From positions 620,001 to 684,000 of the forward strand of contig CP064978.1 of assembly GCA_016699515.1 (NCBI GenBank): a stretch of 64,000 nucleotides of DNA. The letters run 5' to 3'. The notes under the pieces were generated by a model. That model saw only the letters and a program-made list of their open reading frames with translations. It did not search any database and was not told where the DNA came from. A program made the position numbers and the translations under genes. Positions 19,636-27,088 of the stretch are shown here, piece after piece (position 1 is the first letter of the stretch; each line of letters opens with the position of its first letter). This stretch comes from Candidatus Peregrinibacteria bacterium. Its GTDB lineage: Bacteria; Patescibacteriota; Gracilibacteria; UM-FILTER-43-11.

Positions 19636-20411
19636 TTATTTTTCGCGATTGAGCTGCATCGAGAAGGAGCGTACCCACTTTCTTGGAAAAAAGCGAATGC
19701 TGGCGGCGAGTATTTTGTTCTTTATTCCTGGCACGATCACCACTTTTCTTCTGAATAGGTCTTCGTAGGCCACTTGGGCTACGCGTGCGGCTGACATGAG
19801 TTTTTTGTTTTTTACCAATCCGGAATTTTGTTGACCGGCGCGCGCTTGAAATTCGGATTCGGTTGCACCGGGACAAAGGGCGGCAACGTGGATCCCTTTA
19901 TCTTTGTATTCTTCGTAAAGCGCTTCGGTGAACGAAAGTACGTACGCTTTTGTGGCGTAATAGACGGCCATTAATGGACCAGGCAGCATTCCGGCCATGG
20001 ACGCTACATTTAATAGGTAGCCGTGTCCTTGTTGCGCAAATTCTTGAACCGCCCATCTGCTGAATTGGGTCAATGCCACCACGTTCAGCTCGATCATTTT
20101 TAGTTCCTCTTCCTGGGTGATTTTGTCGAACGCTCCATATTTTCCGATGCCCGCATTGTTAATAAAAATATCGATGGTTGGCTTTAGCTTTTTTATCTGG
20201 GCACTTACTTTTTTAAAGGCATCTTTTTGGGTGAGGTCTTGGCAAATGATATGCACTTGCACTTTATGCACCTGGAGTTTTTTTGCGCAGCCAAGAGCTT
20301 CTTTTCGCTTTGTCCCACCAAAATAAGGTGGTAGTGATCTTGGGCAAATAGTTGGGAAAGCTCGTCTCCTATTCCACTTGAGCCGCCCGTGATCAGTACG
20401 GTTGAATTCAT
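19636..20411 (-). CDS. short-chain dehydrogenase/reductase (frameshifted)
   Basis: NAD(P)-dependent SDR oxidoreductase of about 258 residues. Seen: cofactor motif TGGSSGIGDELSQLFAQ at the N-terminus, FINNAGIGKYG, catalytic LLNVASMAG plus YYATKAY (Tyr and Lys three apart), and PGATESEFQ. The C-terminal region resembles the DltE/YqjQ-type SDRs. A frame break lies near 20270 (A run). Substrate unknown. It follows rpmB on the same strand, with a terminator between them. Confidence 0.82.
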
Positions 20412-20415
20412 AAGG

Positions 20416-20456
20416 CTAAAAAAAAGAGGCCCAAAAAACGGTGGGGGCGCTCTTTT
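20416..20456 (-). terminator. terminator after rpmB
   Basis: On the minus strand an AAAAGAG(C)GCCC stem pairs with GGGCCTCTTTTTTTT across a CCCACCGTTTTTT loop, and ends in a T run just after the rpmB stop. Confidence 0.55.
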
Positions 20457-20477
20457 GGTTGATTTCGGAAGTAAAAA

Positions 20478-20678
20478 TTATTTTTTTCGACTTGGTTTCA
20501 TCATCGTTCTTAGGGCACTGGTAGAAACCAACATTTTAATAACGCGCCCGGTGATCGGGTCTTTGATGCGTTTTTTTTGCAAATTTGGAAGGAAGCGTCG
20601 TTTGGTTCGGCGTACCGAATGACTTACATTATTCCCTGTTGAAGGCTTTTTACCGGTAACTTGACAGACTCTTGCCAT
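20478..20678 (-). CDS. rpmB: 50S ribosomal protein L28
   Basis: 66 residues, intact, normal size. Starts ARVCQVTGKKPSTGNNVSHS, followed by RRTKRRFLPNLQKKRI, both characteristic of L28, and the C-terminal VSTSALRTMMK. Lacks the second zinc-binding Cys pair of some L28 forms. Monocistronic by position, with a terminator downstream. Confidence 0.95.
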   Translation of the reverse strand: MARVCQVTGKKPSTGNNVSHSVRRTKRRFLPNLQKKRIKDPITGRVIKMLVSTSALRTMMKPSRKK

Positions 20679-20759
20679 AATTAGACTTTAATTTTAAGCC
20701 GCCATAGATTATCATTCGAGTACGGTGGTGTCAAACTTTATTTTTGTTTAGCCTTTTGC

Positions 20760-21392
20760 ATGTTTTCCAATCCAATTCAAGTGCTGTATTTGTTTCTGGC
20801 TTTGTGTTTGTGCATTCCTGTGCATGAAGCTTCGCACGCTCTGGTTGCCTTTTGGCTTGGAGACCCAACCGCTAAGGCGCATGGACGCATCAGTCTTAAT
20901 CCTCGGCGTCACTTGGATTTTTTAGGTACAATACTGATTTTTCTTGTGCATTTTGGATGGGGAATCCCGACGCCGATCAATCCTCGCAACTTAGCTCACC
21001 CTCGGCGCGATGAGGCCCTGATCGCATTCGCCGGTCCTTTAAGCAACTTGTTCTTGGCTTTTTTGCTCGGAACCCTGTTGGTGTATCTTCCTGCCGATCT
21101 CCCTCTATTCGTTCGCTATTTTTTTGAGTATACACTCAATTTGAGCTTGGTTCTGTTCTTATTTAATTTGCTCCCCTTTGCACCCCTGGATGGCTCTAAG
21201 ATTATTCAGATTTTTGTGCCAAAGCGGTATCGAATCCAGTATCATGCCTACCTGGAGCGAGGGCCGGTATTGTTGATTACGCTGGTTATTTTAGATCGAC
21301 TTCTTTCACTTTTCTTTGGGTTTTCCTTATTTGGTTTTTTGCTGACGGATGCGCTTGAGTACCTAAGAGTCTTGATCGGAATTTCTTCTTAA
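20760..21392 (+). CDS. M50 family (site-2 protease-like) membrane metalloprotease
   Basis: 210 residues, intact, with about five to six membrane helices. The zinc motif HEASH is at residues 22-26 in the first helix and the third ligand motif is in NLLPFAPLDGS. It lacks the PDZ domain, so it belongs to the short SpoIVFB/Rip-like group; the RseP-type enzyme of this genome is at 49655-50749. Likely cleaves a membrane protein within the bilayer; substrate unknown. Divergent from rpmB. Confidence 0.88.
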   Translation: MFSNPIQVLYLFLALCLCIPVHEASHALVAFWLGDPTAKAHGRISLNPRRHLDFLGTILIFLVHFGWGIPTPINPRNLAHPRRDEALIAFAGPLSNLFLAFLLGTLLVYLPADLPLFVRYFFEYTLNLSLVLFLFNLLPFAPLDGSKIIQIFVPKRYRIQYHAYLERGPVLLITLVILDRLLSLFFGFSLFGFLLTDALEYLRVLIGISS

Positions 21393-21883
21393 AAAAGGTT
21401 GACTCTTGAATACAATTTTGATTCAATGTTGATGTAAAACAAAAACAAAAATACTCTCGATCTCGCGTACTTTGTGTGCACATTCGATCAGAAGGCATAT
21501 GGGATGATGGGCTTTTACATTCGGCATCCCCGGATCGACCCTTCCCACCTGAACCTCGGAACCAAGACGCATGAAGAAAACGGATAGTAGGGTTTTTTGT
21601 TATTTCTGTTTTCCGAAAAACCTTTTAAAAAGGTTTTCGGCCTTTCCAAAAGAGCTGTGCACGCCAATTCGCAAAGCTCGTTTAGCTTCGCAAGCTTCCT
21701 TCGTGGGGCCCACAAGACCCACTCAGGTTCTTGCTACGCTCGCTCATCACCAATCCTACTCAGTTTATCTTGGAGGTTGGAAGAAATTTTGTTTGACTTG
21801 AGCGAAGGAAATGTATAAGTTGGTTGCGTTCGGTTAAATCACCATTAGAAAAACGCCTAAAAACCGCGTTTCTCGCTACTTAA
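21393..21883. other. 490-bp region without a recognised gene, with structured elements
   Basis: No convincing protein. Seen: GGGATG...CATCCC (about 21505-21530); a segment TTCCCACCTGAACCTCGGAA that superficially recalls 5S rRNA loop sequence; a long hairpin CCGAAAAACC/GGTTTTCGG (about 21615-21643) like a bidirectional terminator; and an imperfect hairpin GCAAAGCT...AGCTTCGC near 21670. It may hold a small structured RNA. Confidence 0.35.
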
Positions 21884-21959
21884 GCCGCGATAGCTCAGTT
21901 GGTAGAGCGCACCCATGGTAAGGGTGAGGTCCCGGGTTCGATCCCCGGTCGTGGCTCCA
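21884..21959 (+). tRNA. tRNA-Thr (anticodon GGT)
   Basis: Acceptor GCCGCGA/TCGTGGC, anticodon arm CACCC-ATGGTAA-GGGTG (GGT), T arm CGGGTTCGATCCCCG, discriminator T and encoded CCA. Confidence 0.95.
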
Positions 21960-21974
21960 TTTAAATGTGGCAAG

Positions 21975-22283
21975 CTATTTAACCTTTTCTAATGCATTTT
22001 TAATTCTTTCCCACTTTTCAGCGATGGCATTGTGCACTTCTTCTCGTTCGTCATAGCCCCTTTCGAACCCTCCTTTTCCGTCTTTACCCATTACACTGTC
22101 CATTTTGTCTATTGGGTGTTTAATTATGAAATCGAGTGCGGGCATTACTTGGATTAGTCTAATCGCTTCCTGTATCGCTTCCGGCGTTTTATCTTTAATT
22201 CTTTCTAAATATACTCGAAATCGTTCCGGAATTAGTACCCTTCCATCACCTATTCTTCCTGGCAATCTTTCTTCTTCTTCCAT
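21975..22283 (-). CDS. hypothetical protein (102 aa)
   Basis: 102 residues, charged, largely helical, no signal peptide or membrane segment. Seen: RVLIPERFRVYLERIKDKTP, then EAIQEAIRLIQVMPALDFII, and a glycine-rich KDGKGGFERGYDEREEV stretch. No family recognised. Intact frame and AT-richer codons than the housekeeping genes. Pairs with the next small gene on the same strand, 51 bp away; both are probably lineage-specific. Confidence 0.5.
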   Translation of the reverse strand: MEEEERLPGRIGDGRVLIPERFRVYLERIKDKTPEAIQEAIRLIQVMPALDFIIKHPIDKMDSVMGKDGKGGFERGYDEREEVHNAIAEKWERIKNALEKVK

Positions 22284-22334
22284 AGTTTTAGTGGCTGCTT
22301 TGATAATTTCATTTTTAGTCTCCGAATTAACTCT

Positions 22335-22565
22335 TTAAACCTTTAATGCCTTTATTATGTCTTCTCTCGTTCCATTGCACGCTCCGATGAGTTTATAAAT
22401 TTTGGCTGCTAATGCATAAGGGCTAACTTCTCCTCCCATTCCGTCCTTTAAATTCATATTTCTTAGTTGTGCTCTCTCCAATGCATTCATTACGTCTTCC
22501 ATCGTGTGAGGGGTTTCTGGGTTCTCAGGTGCTTCATCAAACAATGATTTTAGAGTGTTTTCCAT
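22335..22565 (-). CDS. hypothetical protein (76 aa)
   Basis: 76 residues, acidic N-terminus (SLFDEAPENPETP) then helical segments MEDVMNALERAQLRNMN and ALAAKIYKLIGACNGTREDI. No signal peptide, no membrane segment, no family recognised. Immediately upstream of the 102-aa gene in the same orientation, probably co-transcribed. Confidence 0.45.
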   Translation of the reverse strand: MENTLKSLFDEAPENPETPHTMEDVMNALERAQLRNMNLKDGMGGEVSPYALAAKIYKLIGACNGTREDIIKALKV

Positions 22566-22684
22566 ATTTTTTGGTTATTATAAGTTTATGGTATAACATA
22601 ATCTTATTTTTGTATAGTTTAAAACCTTTTGACAATCCCCTGCTTTGTAGGTAGAATCCTTTCGCTTTTTTAAATTACTACTCC

Positions 22685-22861
22685 ATGCCACGAGGAAAAA
22701 ACACGAACGTTTACTTGAAATGCGAATGCGGAATGCAAAACTATACCACCCGTATTAATATGCGTACTTTGGAGGGGAAATTAGAGCGAAATAAATATTG
22801 TTCTACCTGCCAAAAATCCACGTTGCACAAAAGCACGAAAGAAATTAAACACTCTAGTTAA
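22685..22861 (+). CDS. rpmG: 50S ribosomal protein L33
   Basis: 58 residues from ATG 22685 (PRGKNTNVYLKCECGMQNYT). Two cysteine pairs, CEC near residue 13 and CSTC near residue 43, form the zinc ribbon of the Zn-containing L33 form. It ends TLHKSTKEIKHSS. The stop runs directly into the 7-bp repeat array. Confidence 0.9.
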   Translation: MPRGKNTNVYLKCECGMQNYTTRINMRTLEGKLERNKYCSTCQKSTLHKSTKEIKHSS

Positions 22862-23039
22862 GTTAAGAGTTAAGAGTTAAGAGTTAAAAATTAAGAGTTA
22901 AGAGTTAAAAATTAAGAGTTATAGAGTTAAAAATTAAGAGTTAAGAGTTAAAAATTAAGAGTTAAGAGTTAAAAATTAAGAGTTAAGAGTTAAAAATTAA
23001 GAGTTAAGAGTTAAAAATTAAGAGTTAGGAGTTATTAGT
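22862..23039. repeat. heptamer tandem-repeat array (TTAAGAG/TTAAAAA)
   Basis: About 25 units of 7 bp, mainly TTAAGAG, TTAAGAG, TTAAAAA repeated as a 21-bp higher-order unit. One unit is stretched to 8 bp (TTATAGAG) and the last units are degenerate (TTAGGAG, TTATTAG). Inverted copies (CTCTTAA words) lie just downstream, at 23055-23100. It fills the convergent spacer between rpmG and the sugar transferase gene. Confidence 0.9.
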
Positions 23040-23102
23040 TCTCGACTTTTTAAAAAACTCTTAATTATTAACTTAGCGAAGGATTTAACTCTTAACTTTC
23101 AA

Positions 23103-24521
23103 TTAATGTCCATCCGCTTTTAGTACTACGAGGATGCTTTTAGAATGAGCTTAATATCCATCCAAAGCGACCAGTTTTCAATGTAATACACGTCCAACTT
23201 TACCTCTTTTTCAAAGTCTAGGTTGGAACGCCCGCTCACCTGGGCCATGCCGGTTACTCCGGGTTTTATGGCAAACACGCGATGATGGTGGGCTTCGTAC
23301 TGCTCTATTTCTTCGGGCAAATGGGGGCGTGGGCCCACCAGCGACATGCTGCCGGCGAGCACGTTGATCAATTGCAGAGTTTCATCCAGGCTGGTTTTTC
23401 TTAAGAATCCGCCCACGCGGGTCACTCGCGTCGCATTTAATTTTGAAGAGCGGCCCCGAACGCTCGTTTTTTTCCATTAACTTTCCGCGCATTTGATCAG
23501 CATTTTGAACCATTGAACGAAATTTATAAACATTAAAAACCACGTCTCGGTACTTGCGCCGACTTTTATAAATCACGGGGCCCTTTGAGTCCAGCTTAAT
23601 GGCCAGGGCAATAATGATCCAAATTGGAATCAGCAAGACGATTAAAAGGAGGCTTAAAACAATATCGAATAATCGCTTGAACACATGGCCCCATCCGTCG
23701 AGCGATGTATCTCTTAGGCTTACTACCGGGATGTCTTCGACCATCTGGACGGTTACATTGGTGCGCTGAAGGCGAATCAGATCGGGAATGAAGTGAAATT
23801 TAATTTGATTATTTCTGCAATACGTGTGTAGATCACTCACTTCTTTCTCGCCAAGCCCGGTGTCGGTTTGGATGATTTCTTCAATTTTATATTTGTCGAT
23901 GATCGCCTCAATATTTTTTAGTTCTCCGATCAGCTTTACTTGATTTTTTTTTCTTGATTCCATAGTTTCTGCTACCGCTCCAATAATATGGTAGGAGGGA
24001 TTTTTTATTAGAATTTCGAATAAGTGATCCGCCACCGGATTAGCCCCCACCAAAAGCACGCGCCTTTTTCCGATTCCAAATCGCAACAGATACGTTTGCA
24101 GCCACTGAATTAATATTCGCCCCAGTAGAACAAAGGCAATAGTAAAGATCCAGATATGCCCAAGTGTAATGCGCGAAAAGAATAGTTGATGAACGATTAG
24201 CGCGTAATAGGCTATGATGAACATTAGCCATGCAGACACCAAGAAAAGGATTCTAAAAAATTCCTGACTGAAGCGATGGGTTACCTTAAGTGAGTAGAGG
24301 TTCCAGGCGGCAAAAAATAGAATCAATCCTATGGCGGATACACCGCTAAATAACAAGTATTCAGCTATTGGCGGTAATAAGTCGGCGCCGAATGCGTATT
24401 GTACTCCGGGAATCAGGTCGGTGATCGGTCGCAAGTGATAGGCGACCCAAAATGAAGAAAAAATGGCAATAAAGTCGATCGGCAGACGAATCACTCCAAA
24501 CAGGATTTCGGATTTTTTCAT
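23103..24521 (-). CDS. polyprenyl-phosphate sugar phosphotransferase (WcaJ/WbaP type, frameshifted)
   Basis: Transfers a sugar phosphate from a nucleotide sugar to undecaprenyl phosphate to start exopolysaccharide or glycan synthesis at the membrane. About 470 residues when joined. Four N-terminal membrane helices are followed by a Rossmann-like middle domain (RVLLVGANPVADHLFEIL), a fifth helix (KRLFDIVLSLLLIVLLIPIW) and the C-terminal catalytic domain. The catalytic domain shows DSKGPVIYKSRRKYR, FNVYKFRSMV, FLRKTSLDE and GSMSLVGPRPH. Frame breaks near 23430 and 23140. The corrected C-terminus is LVVLKADGH with TAA 23103-23105. Substrate sugar unknown. Confidence 0.88.
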
Positions 24522-24545
24522 AGTTTATTTGCTAATGTGCTCTTT

Positions 24546-24941
24546 GTTCATTCTAAATTCATAAGCCGGGTTCTGTTCCACTTTCGCCGAAGCTACGTGG
24601 ATGTGATCATTTATCTGCATGTTCCGTTGCCGAAACATTGGTGCGGTTGCAAGAGTGCGGCAGTGAGTGGCTGCTTTGATCGCCCTCTTCCATACAACCT
24701 TGCATCGAATGGGGTTTTCCATCCTCCGATCTCACAATCGGATTCATCCCGCTGATTATCGGGATCGTTTCATTCTTATCCGCCTTCGCCAAGGCTTCGG
24801 CGGAAGACAACGTTTCTGTGGCACTTTCCTTTTGCCAGCTTTTCTCTGGCCTCAGTTGCCGTTAGCAACCATTCTTACTCAGGATGCCCGGACTTTCCTC
24901 CCGCCCTTTCAGGCGAGCGACCACAACGATTTAGAATGAAC
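24546..24941 (-). ncRNA. rnpB: RNase P RNA (bacterial type A)
   Basis: Minus-strand catalytic RNA that processes tRNA 5' ends. P1 is closed by GTTCATTCTAA/TTAGAATGAAC (24931-24941 with 24546-24556). Conserved elements: GGAGGAAAGTCCGGGC near the 5' end, CAGAAAC in the middle, the J-region GGTAAACCCC-like segment, and ACAGAACCCGGCTTA near the 3' end. Length is about 396 nt, normal for type A. A palindromic CTTCGCC/GGCGAAG arm corresponds to P12. Confidence 0.93.
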
Positions 24942-25172
24942 AAAAAGCCCTCCATTTATAGCACAGAAGCCTTAGAGGGTCTATGTGCAAATTTTGTTTT
25001 GCATTTTTGGTGAAACCTCTTTAAAATCGTTTTGCTTTTTTGGTCTTTGATAATCCGTTTGTTAAGGAATTCTTTGAAAGGTGCAGCTCGCATTTTGTGC
25101 TTCGATATCGCCCTGCCCTTCCATTTAGAACGCTAAAAGTGTTTGTTTAGAAGTAAGTGATTCACTGTGTAT

Positions 25173-25248
25173 CGGGGTGTAGTTCAGTTGGCTAGAATGC
25201 ACGGCTGGGGTCGTGTGGTCGCAGGTTCGAGTCCTGTCACCCCGACCA
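25173..25248 (+). tRNA. tRNA-Pro (anticodon GGG, one base probably missing)
   Basis: Acceptor CGGGGTG/CACCCCG, discriminator A, encoded CCA, loop CTGGGGT (GGG). The 3' side of the anticodon stem reads CGTG where the pair for CACGG would need CCGTG, consistent with one lost C. Nearly identical in its arms to the tRNA-Pro at 25440. Confidence 0.85.
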
Positions 25249-25355
25249 TTTGCTTACCTCTTGAGGTCTGTGTTTGCTCAAAGTCTTTATATGGCTCTCT
25301 GCAAGCTACCCAAATCATTCATTCACTCAAGACGCTAGGTCGTCTACCATTTTTT

Positions 25356-25431
25356 GCCACCTTAGCTCAGTTGGTAGAGCGACCGCCTTGTAAGCGGTAG
25401 GTCGCCGGTTCGAAACCGGCAGGTGGCTCCA
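25356..25431 (+). tRNA. tRNA-Thr (anticodon TGT)
   Basis: Acceptor GCCACCT/AGGTGGC, anticodon arm CCGC-CTTGTAA-GCGG (TGT), T arm CCGGTTCGAAACCGG, discriminator T, encoded CCA. Confidence 0.96.
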
Positions 25432-25439
25432 TTTTTTAT

Positions 25440-25516
25440 CGGGGTGTAGCTCAGTTGGCTAGAGTGCGCGGTTTGGGACCGTGAGGTCGCAGGTTCGAGT
25501 CCTGTCTCCCCGACCA
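25440..25516 (+). tRNA. tRNA-Pro (anticodon TGG)
   Basis: Acceptor CGGGGTG/CTCCCCG (one T-T mismatch), anticodon arm CGCGG-TTTGGGA-CCGTG (TGG), T arm GCAGGTTCGAGTCCTGT, discriminator A, encoded CCA. Confidence 0.95.
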
Positions 25517-25526
25517 TTTATATCAA

Positions 25527-25666
25527 TTACGAATTACGAGTTAAAAATTACGAATTACGAATTGAATATTACGAATTACGAATTGAATATTACGAATTAC
25601 GAGTTAAAAATTACGAATTAATAGGTAATAAGTAATACGTAATAACTAATACGTAATAAGTAATTT
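25527..25666. repeat. heptamer tandem-repeat array, exactly 20 units
   Basis: 140 bp that divide into 20 units of 7 bp with no remainder: 13 units of the TTACGAA/TTACGAG/TTAAAAA/TTGAATA kind, then seven of the TTAATAG/GTAATAA/GTAATAC kind. It fills the whole spacer between tRNA-Pro and tRNA-Tyr. Confidence 0.92.
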
Positions 25667-25669
25667 CCT

Positions 25670-25755
25670 GGGCAGATACCGAAGCGGTCAACCGGGACTG
25701 GCTGTAAACCAGTTGTCTTGCGACTACGGGGGTTCGAATCCCTCTCTGCCCACCA
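25670..25755 (+). tRNA. tRNA-Tyr (anticodon GTA)
   Basis: Acceptor GGGCAGA/TCTGCCC, anticodon arm ACTGG-CTGTAAA-CCAGT (GTA), long variable arm (GTCTTGCGAC), discriminator A and encoded CCA. Confidence 0.96.
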
Positions 25756-25813
25756 TTATTTGATCCGTTTTGTCATTTAATGCCTTTTTGTCAATTTTTT
25801 TTACTCGGGAGAG

Positions 25814-25843
25814 TTGACGATTGATAGGTTTATTTGATATAAT
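25814..25843 (+). promoter_or_regulatory. promoter of the pilin-like gene
   Basis: -35 TTGACG (25814-25819), 18-bp spacer, perfect -10 TATAAT (25838-25843), 31 bp before ATG 25875. Confidence 0.7.
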
Positions 25844-25874
25844 TAAATAAAGATCATCTAACACAAACAAAAAA

Positions 25875-26246
25875 ATGAAATCACTCATTCAAAAAACAAC
25901 TGCGACTGTGGGAACCTCTGCCGCTTTTCTTGCTATGATGGCCGACAAGGCTTTTGCACAAGGAGCCGGGAATAGCATTTTTATTCAGGATCCTTCCACC
26001 ATTAGTATTACCGCTAAGGGTGATCTTGCTTCGAATATTACCACCTTAATTAACTACTTTCTTGGATTGCTCGGTTTGATCGCTGTCGCGTTCTTGATTT
26101 ATGCAGGTGTGTTGATGGTTACTGCCGGAGGTAACGAAGATCAAGTGACCAAAGGTCGAAAAATTATTACCTATGCCGTGGTCGGTATCGTTATCATCCT
26201 GCTTTCGTACACCATTGTGCAATTTGTGGCCAATGCACTTGGCTAA
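25875..26246 (+). CDS. T4SS pilin/VirB2-like small membrane protein
   Basis: 123 residues. Signal-like N-terminus (ends MMADKAFA, cleavage after AFA), a short extracytoplasmic stretch, and two membrane helices (NYFLGLLGLIAVAFLIYAG and YAVVGIVIILLSYTIVQFV). They are separated by a short basic loop containing GGNEDQVTKGRKII. This helix-loop-helix layout is that of the TrbC/VirB2-like pilins common in Patescibacteria. No other type IV secretion genes are adjacent. Strong promoter upstream and strong terminator downstream, so monocistronic and probably well expressed. Confidence 0.82.
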   Translation: MKSLIQKTTATVGTSAAFLAMMADKAFAQGAGNSIFIQDPSTISITAKGDLASNITTLINYFLGLLGLIAVAFLIYAGVLMVTAGGNEDQVTKGRKIITYAVVGIVIILLSYTIVQFVANALG

Positions 26247-26266
26247 TCCTATTTTTTCACGCAAAC

Positions 26267-26298
26267 AAAAACCCTTTCGATTTCGAAAGGGTTTTTTT
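26267..26298. terminator. bidirectional terminator
   Basis: AAAACCCTTTCGA followed by TCGAAAGGGTTTTTTT: a near-perfect stem with A run on one side and T run on the other, between the converging pilin and PRC-barrel genes. Confidence 0.9.
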
Positions 26299-26305
26299 GA
26301 TGGCT

Positions 26306-26830
26306 TTACAATTCTATTGCCGGGGTGACCACTCCCTCCACCCCCTTTTTGCCGCCTTCTTCATTCACCCAAATGGCTTCTGGAGTGATCTGATTGATCG
26401 ATTCAACGCTAAATATTCTTTGATTCCAGCTCCACCCAAGTAGGCTTTTACAACTATGAATACGCTTTAGGTAATAGGTTTCGTCTTCAAATTCCAAATC
26501 GGTCACTTTCCCTAATTCAACCCCATCTTGATTGACGACTCGGTTGGCAATCACAAAAGTTTGTCGCGCAAGCAATTCACTGATTCGTATGAGATCTTCC
26601 GCTGCGTTTAAATCATTTTCGGAATTGATGTAAATTTTATTCTTCCACTCGCGAATGTCGCTCGTAAGCAAAATGACATTCGAGAGCGGTAGCGTGGCCG
26701 GCTTTACCCACACCGCTTCTATTTTTCCATGATCCGGGTGAATGATTAAGTCGTACAGCAGGCCCATTAGCTCTCCGTCTTCGTATCGCAAAATTGGTGT
26801 GCCCAAGATGTTTTGGTATCTTCTGATCAT
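26306..26830 (-). CDS. protein with two PRC-barrel domains
   Basis: 174 residues made of two PRC-barrel modules: ILGTPILRYEDGELMGLLYD (about 8-80) and VVNQDGVELGKVTDLEFEDE (about 98-150). PRC barrels are small beta-barrel adaptors that bind RNA or protein partners (as in RimM and photosynthetic reaction centre H). No RimM N-terminal domain is present. Intact. Role unknown. Confidence 0.75.
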   Translation of the reverse strand: MIRRYQNILGTPILRYEDGELMGLLYDLIIHPDHGKIEAVWVKPATLPLSNVILLTSDIREWKNKIYINSENDLNAAEDLIRISELLARQTFVIANRVVNQDGVELGKVTDLEFEDETYYLKRIHSCKSLLGWSWNQRIFSVESINQITPEAIWVNEEGGKKGVEGVVTPAIEL

Positions 26831-26921
26831 GCTTTGATGATACGAATTTTAAGTTGATTCGCCAAGTAAAATCGCTTAGATTGATACACGGCCACTCCGC
26901 CTTATATCTTTTTTACGCCTT

Positions 26922-26996
26922 GCCGGGATAGCTCAGTGGTAGAGCAACGCATTCGTAACGCGTAGGTCGTGGGTTCAACTCCCATTCTCGGCTCCA
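26922..26996 (+). tRNA. tRNA-Thr (anticodon CGT)
   Basis: Acceptor GCCGGGA/TCTCGGC, anticodon loop TTCGTAA (CGT), T arm GTGGGTTCAACTCCCAT, discriminator T, encoded CCA. The stem has one A-C mismatch next to the loop. With the two other Thr tRNAs this window covers GGT, TGT and CGT. Confidence 0.92.
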
Positions 26997-27028
26997 TTTC
27001 TTTTTTAATTCCTTGAAAGCAACTTCAA

Positions 27029-27057
27029 TTGTCATCGAGTGTTTTCTTTAGTACAAT
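27029..27057 (+). promoter_or_regulatory. promoter of the SLH surface protein gene
   Basis: -35 TTGTCA (27029-27034), 17-bp spacer, -10 TACAAT (27052-27057), 31 bp before ATG 27089. Confidence 0.6.
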
Positions 27058-27088
27058 CAAAAAAAATAACCTCTAAATTCTTTGTTCT

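Noticed and set aside
21535..21592. Segment resembling 5S rRNA (TTCCCACCTGAAC...GGAACCAAG and a later AGTAGGG).
   Set aside because: The distance between the two matching parts is about half of that in 5S rRNA, and the closing helix I is absent.
22862..23039. CRISPR array.
   Set aside because: The repeats are continuous 7-bp units with no spacers of unique sequence and no cas genes in the window.
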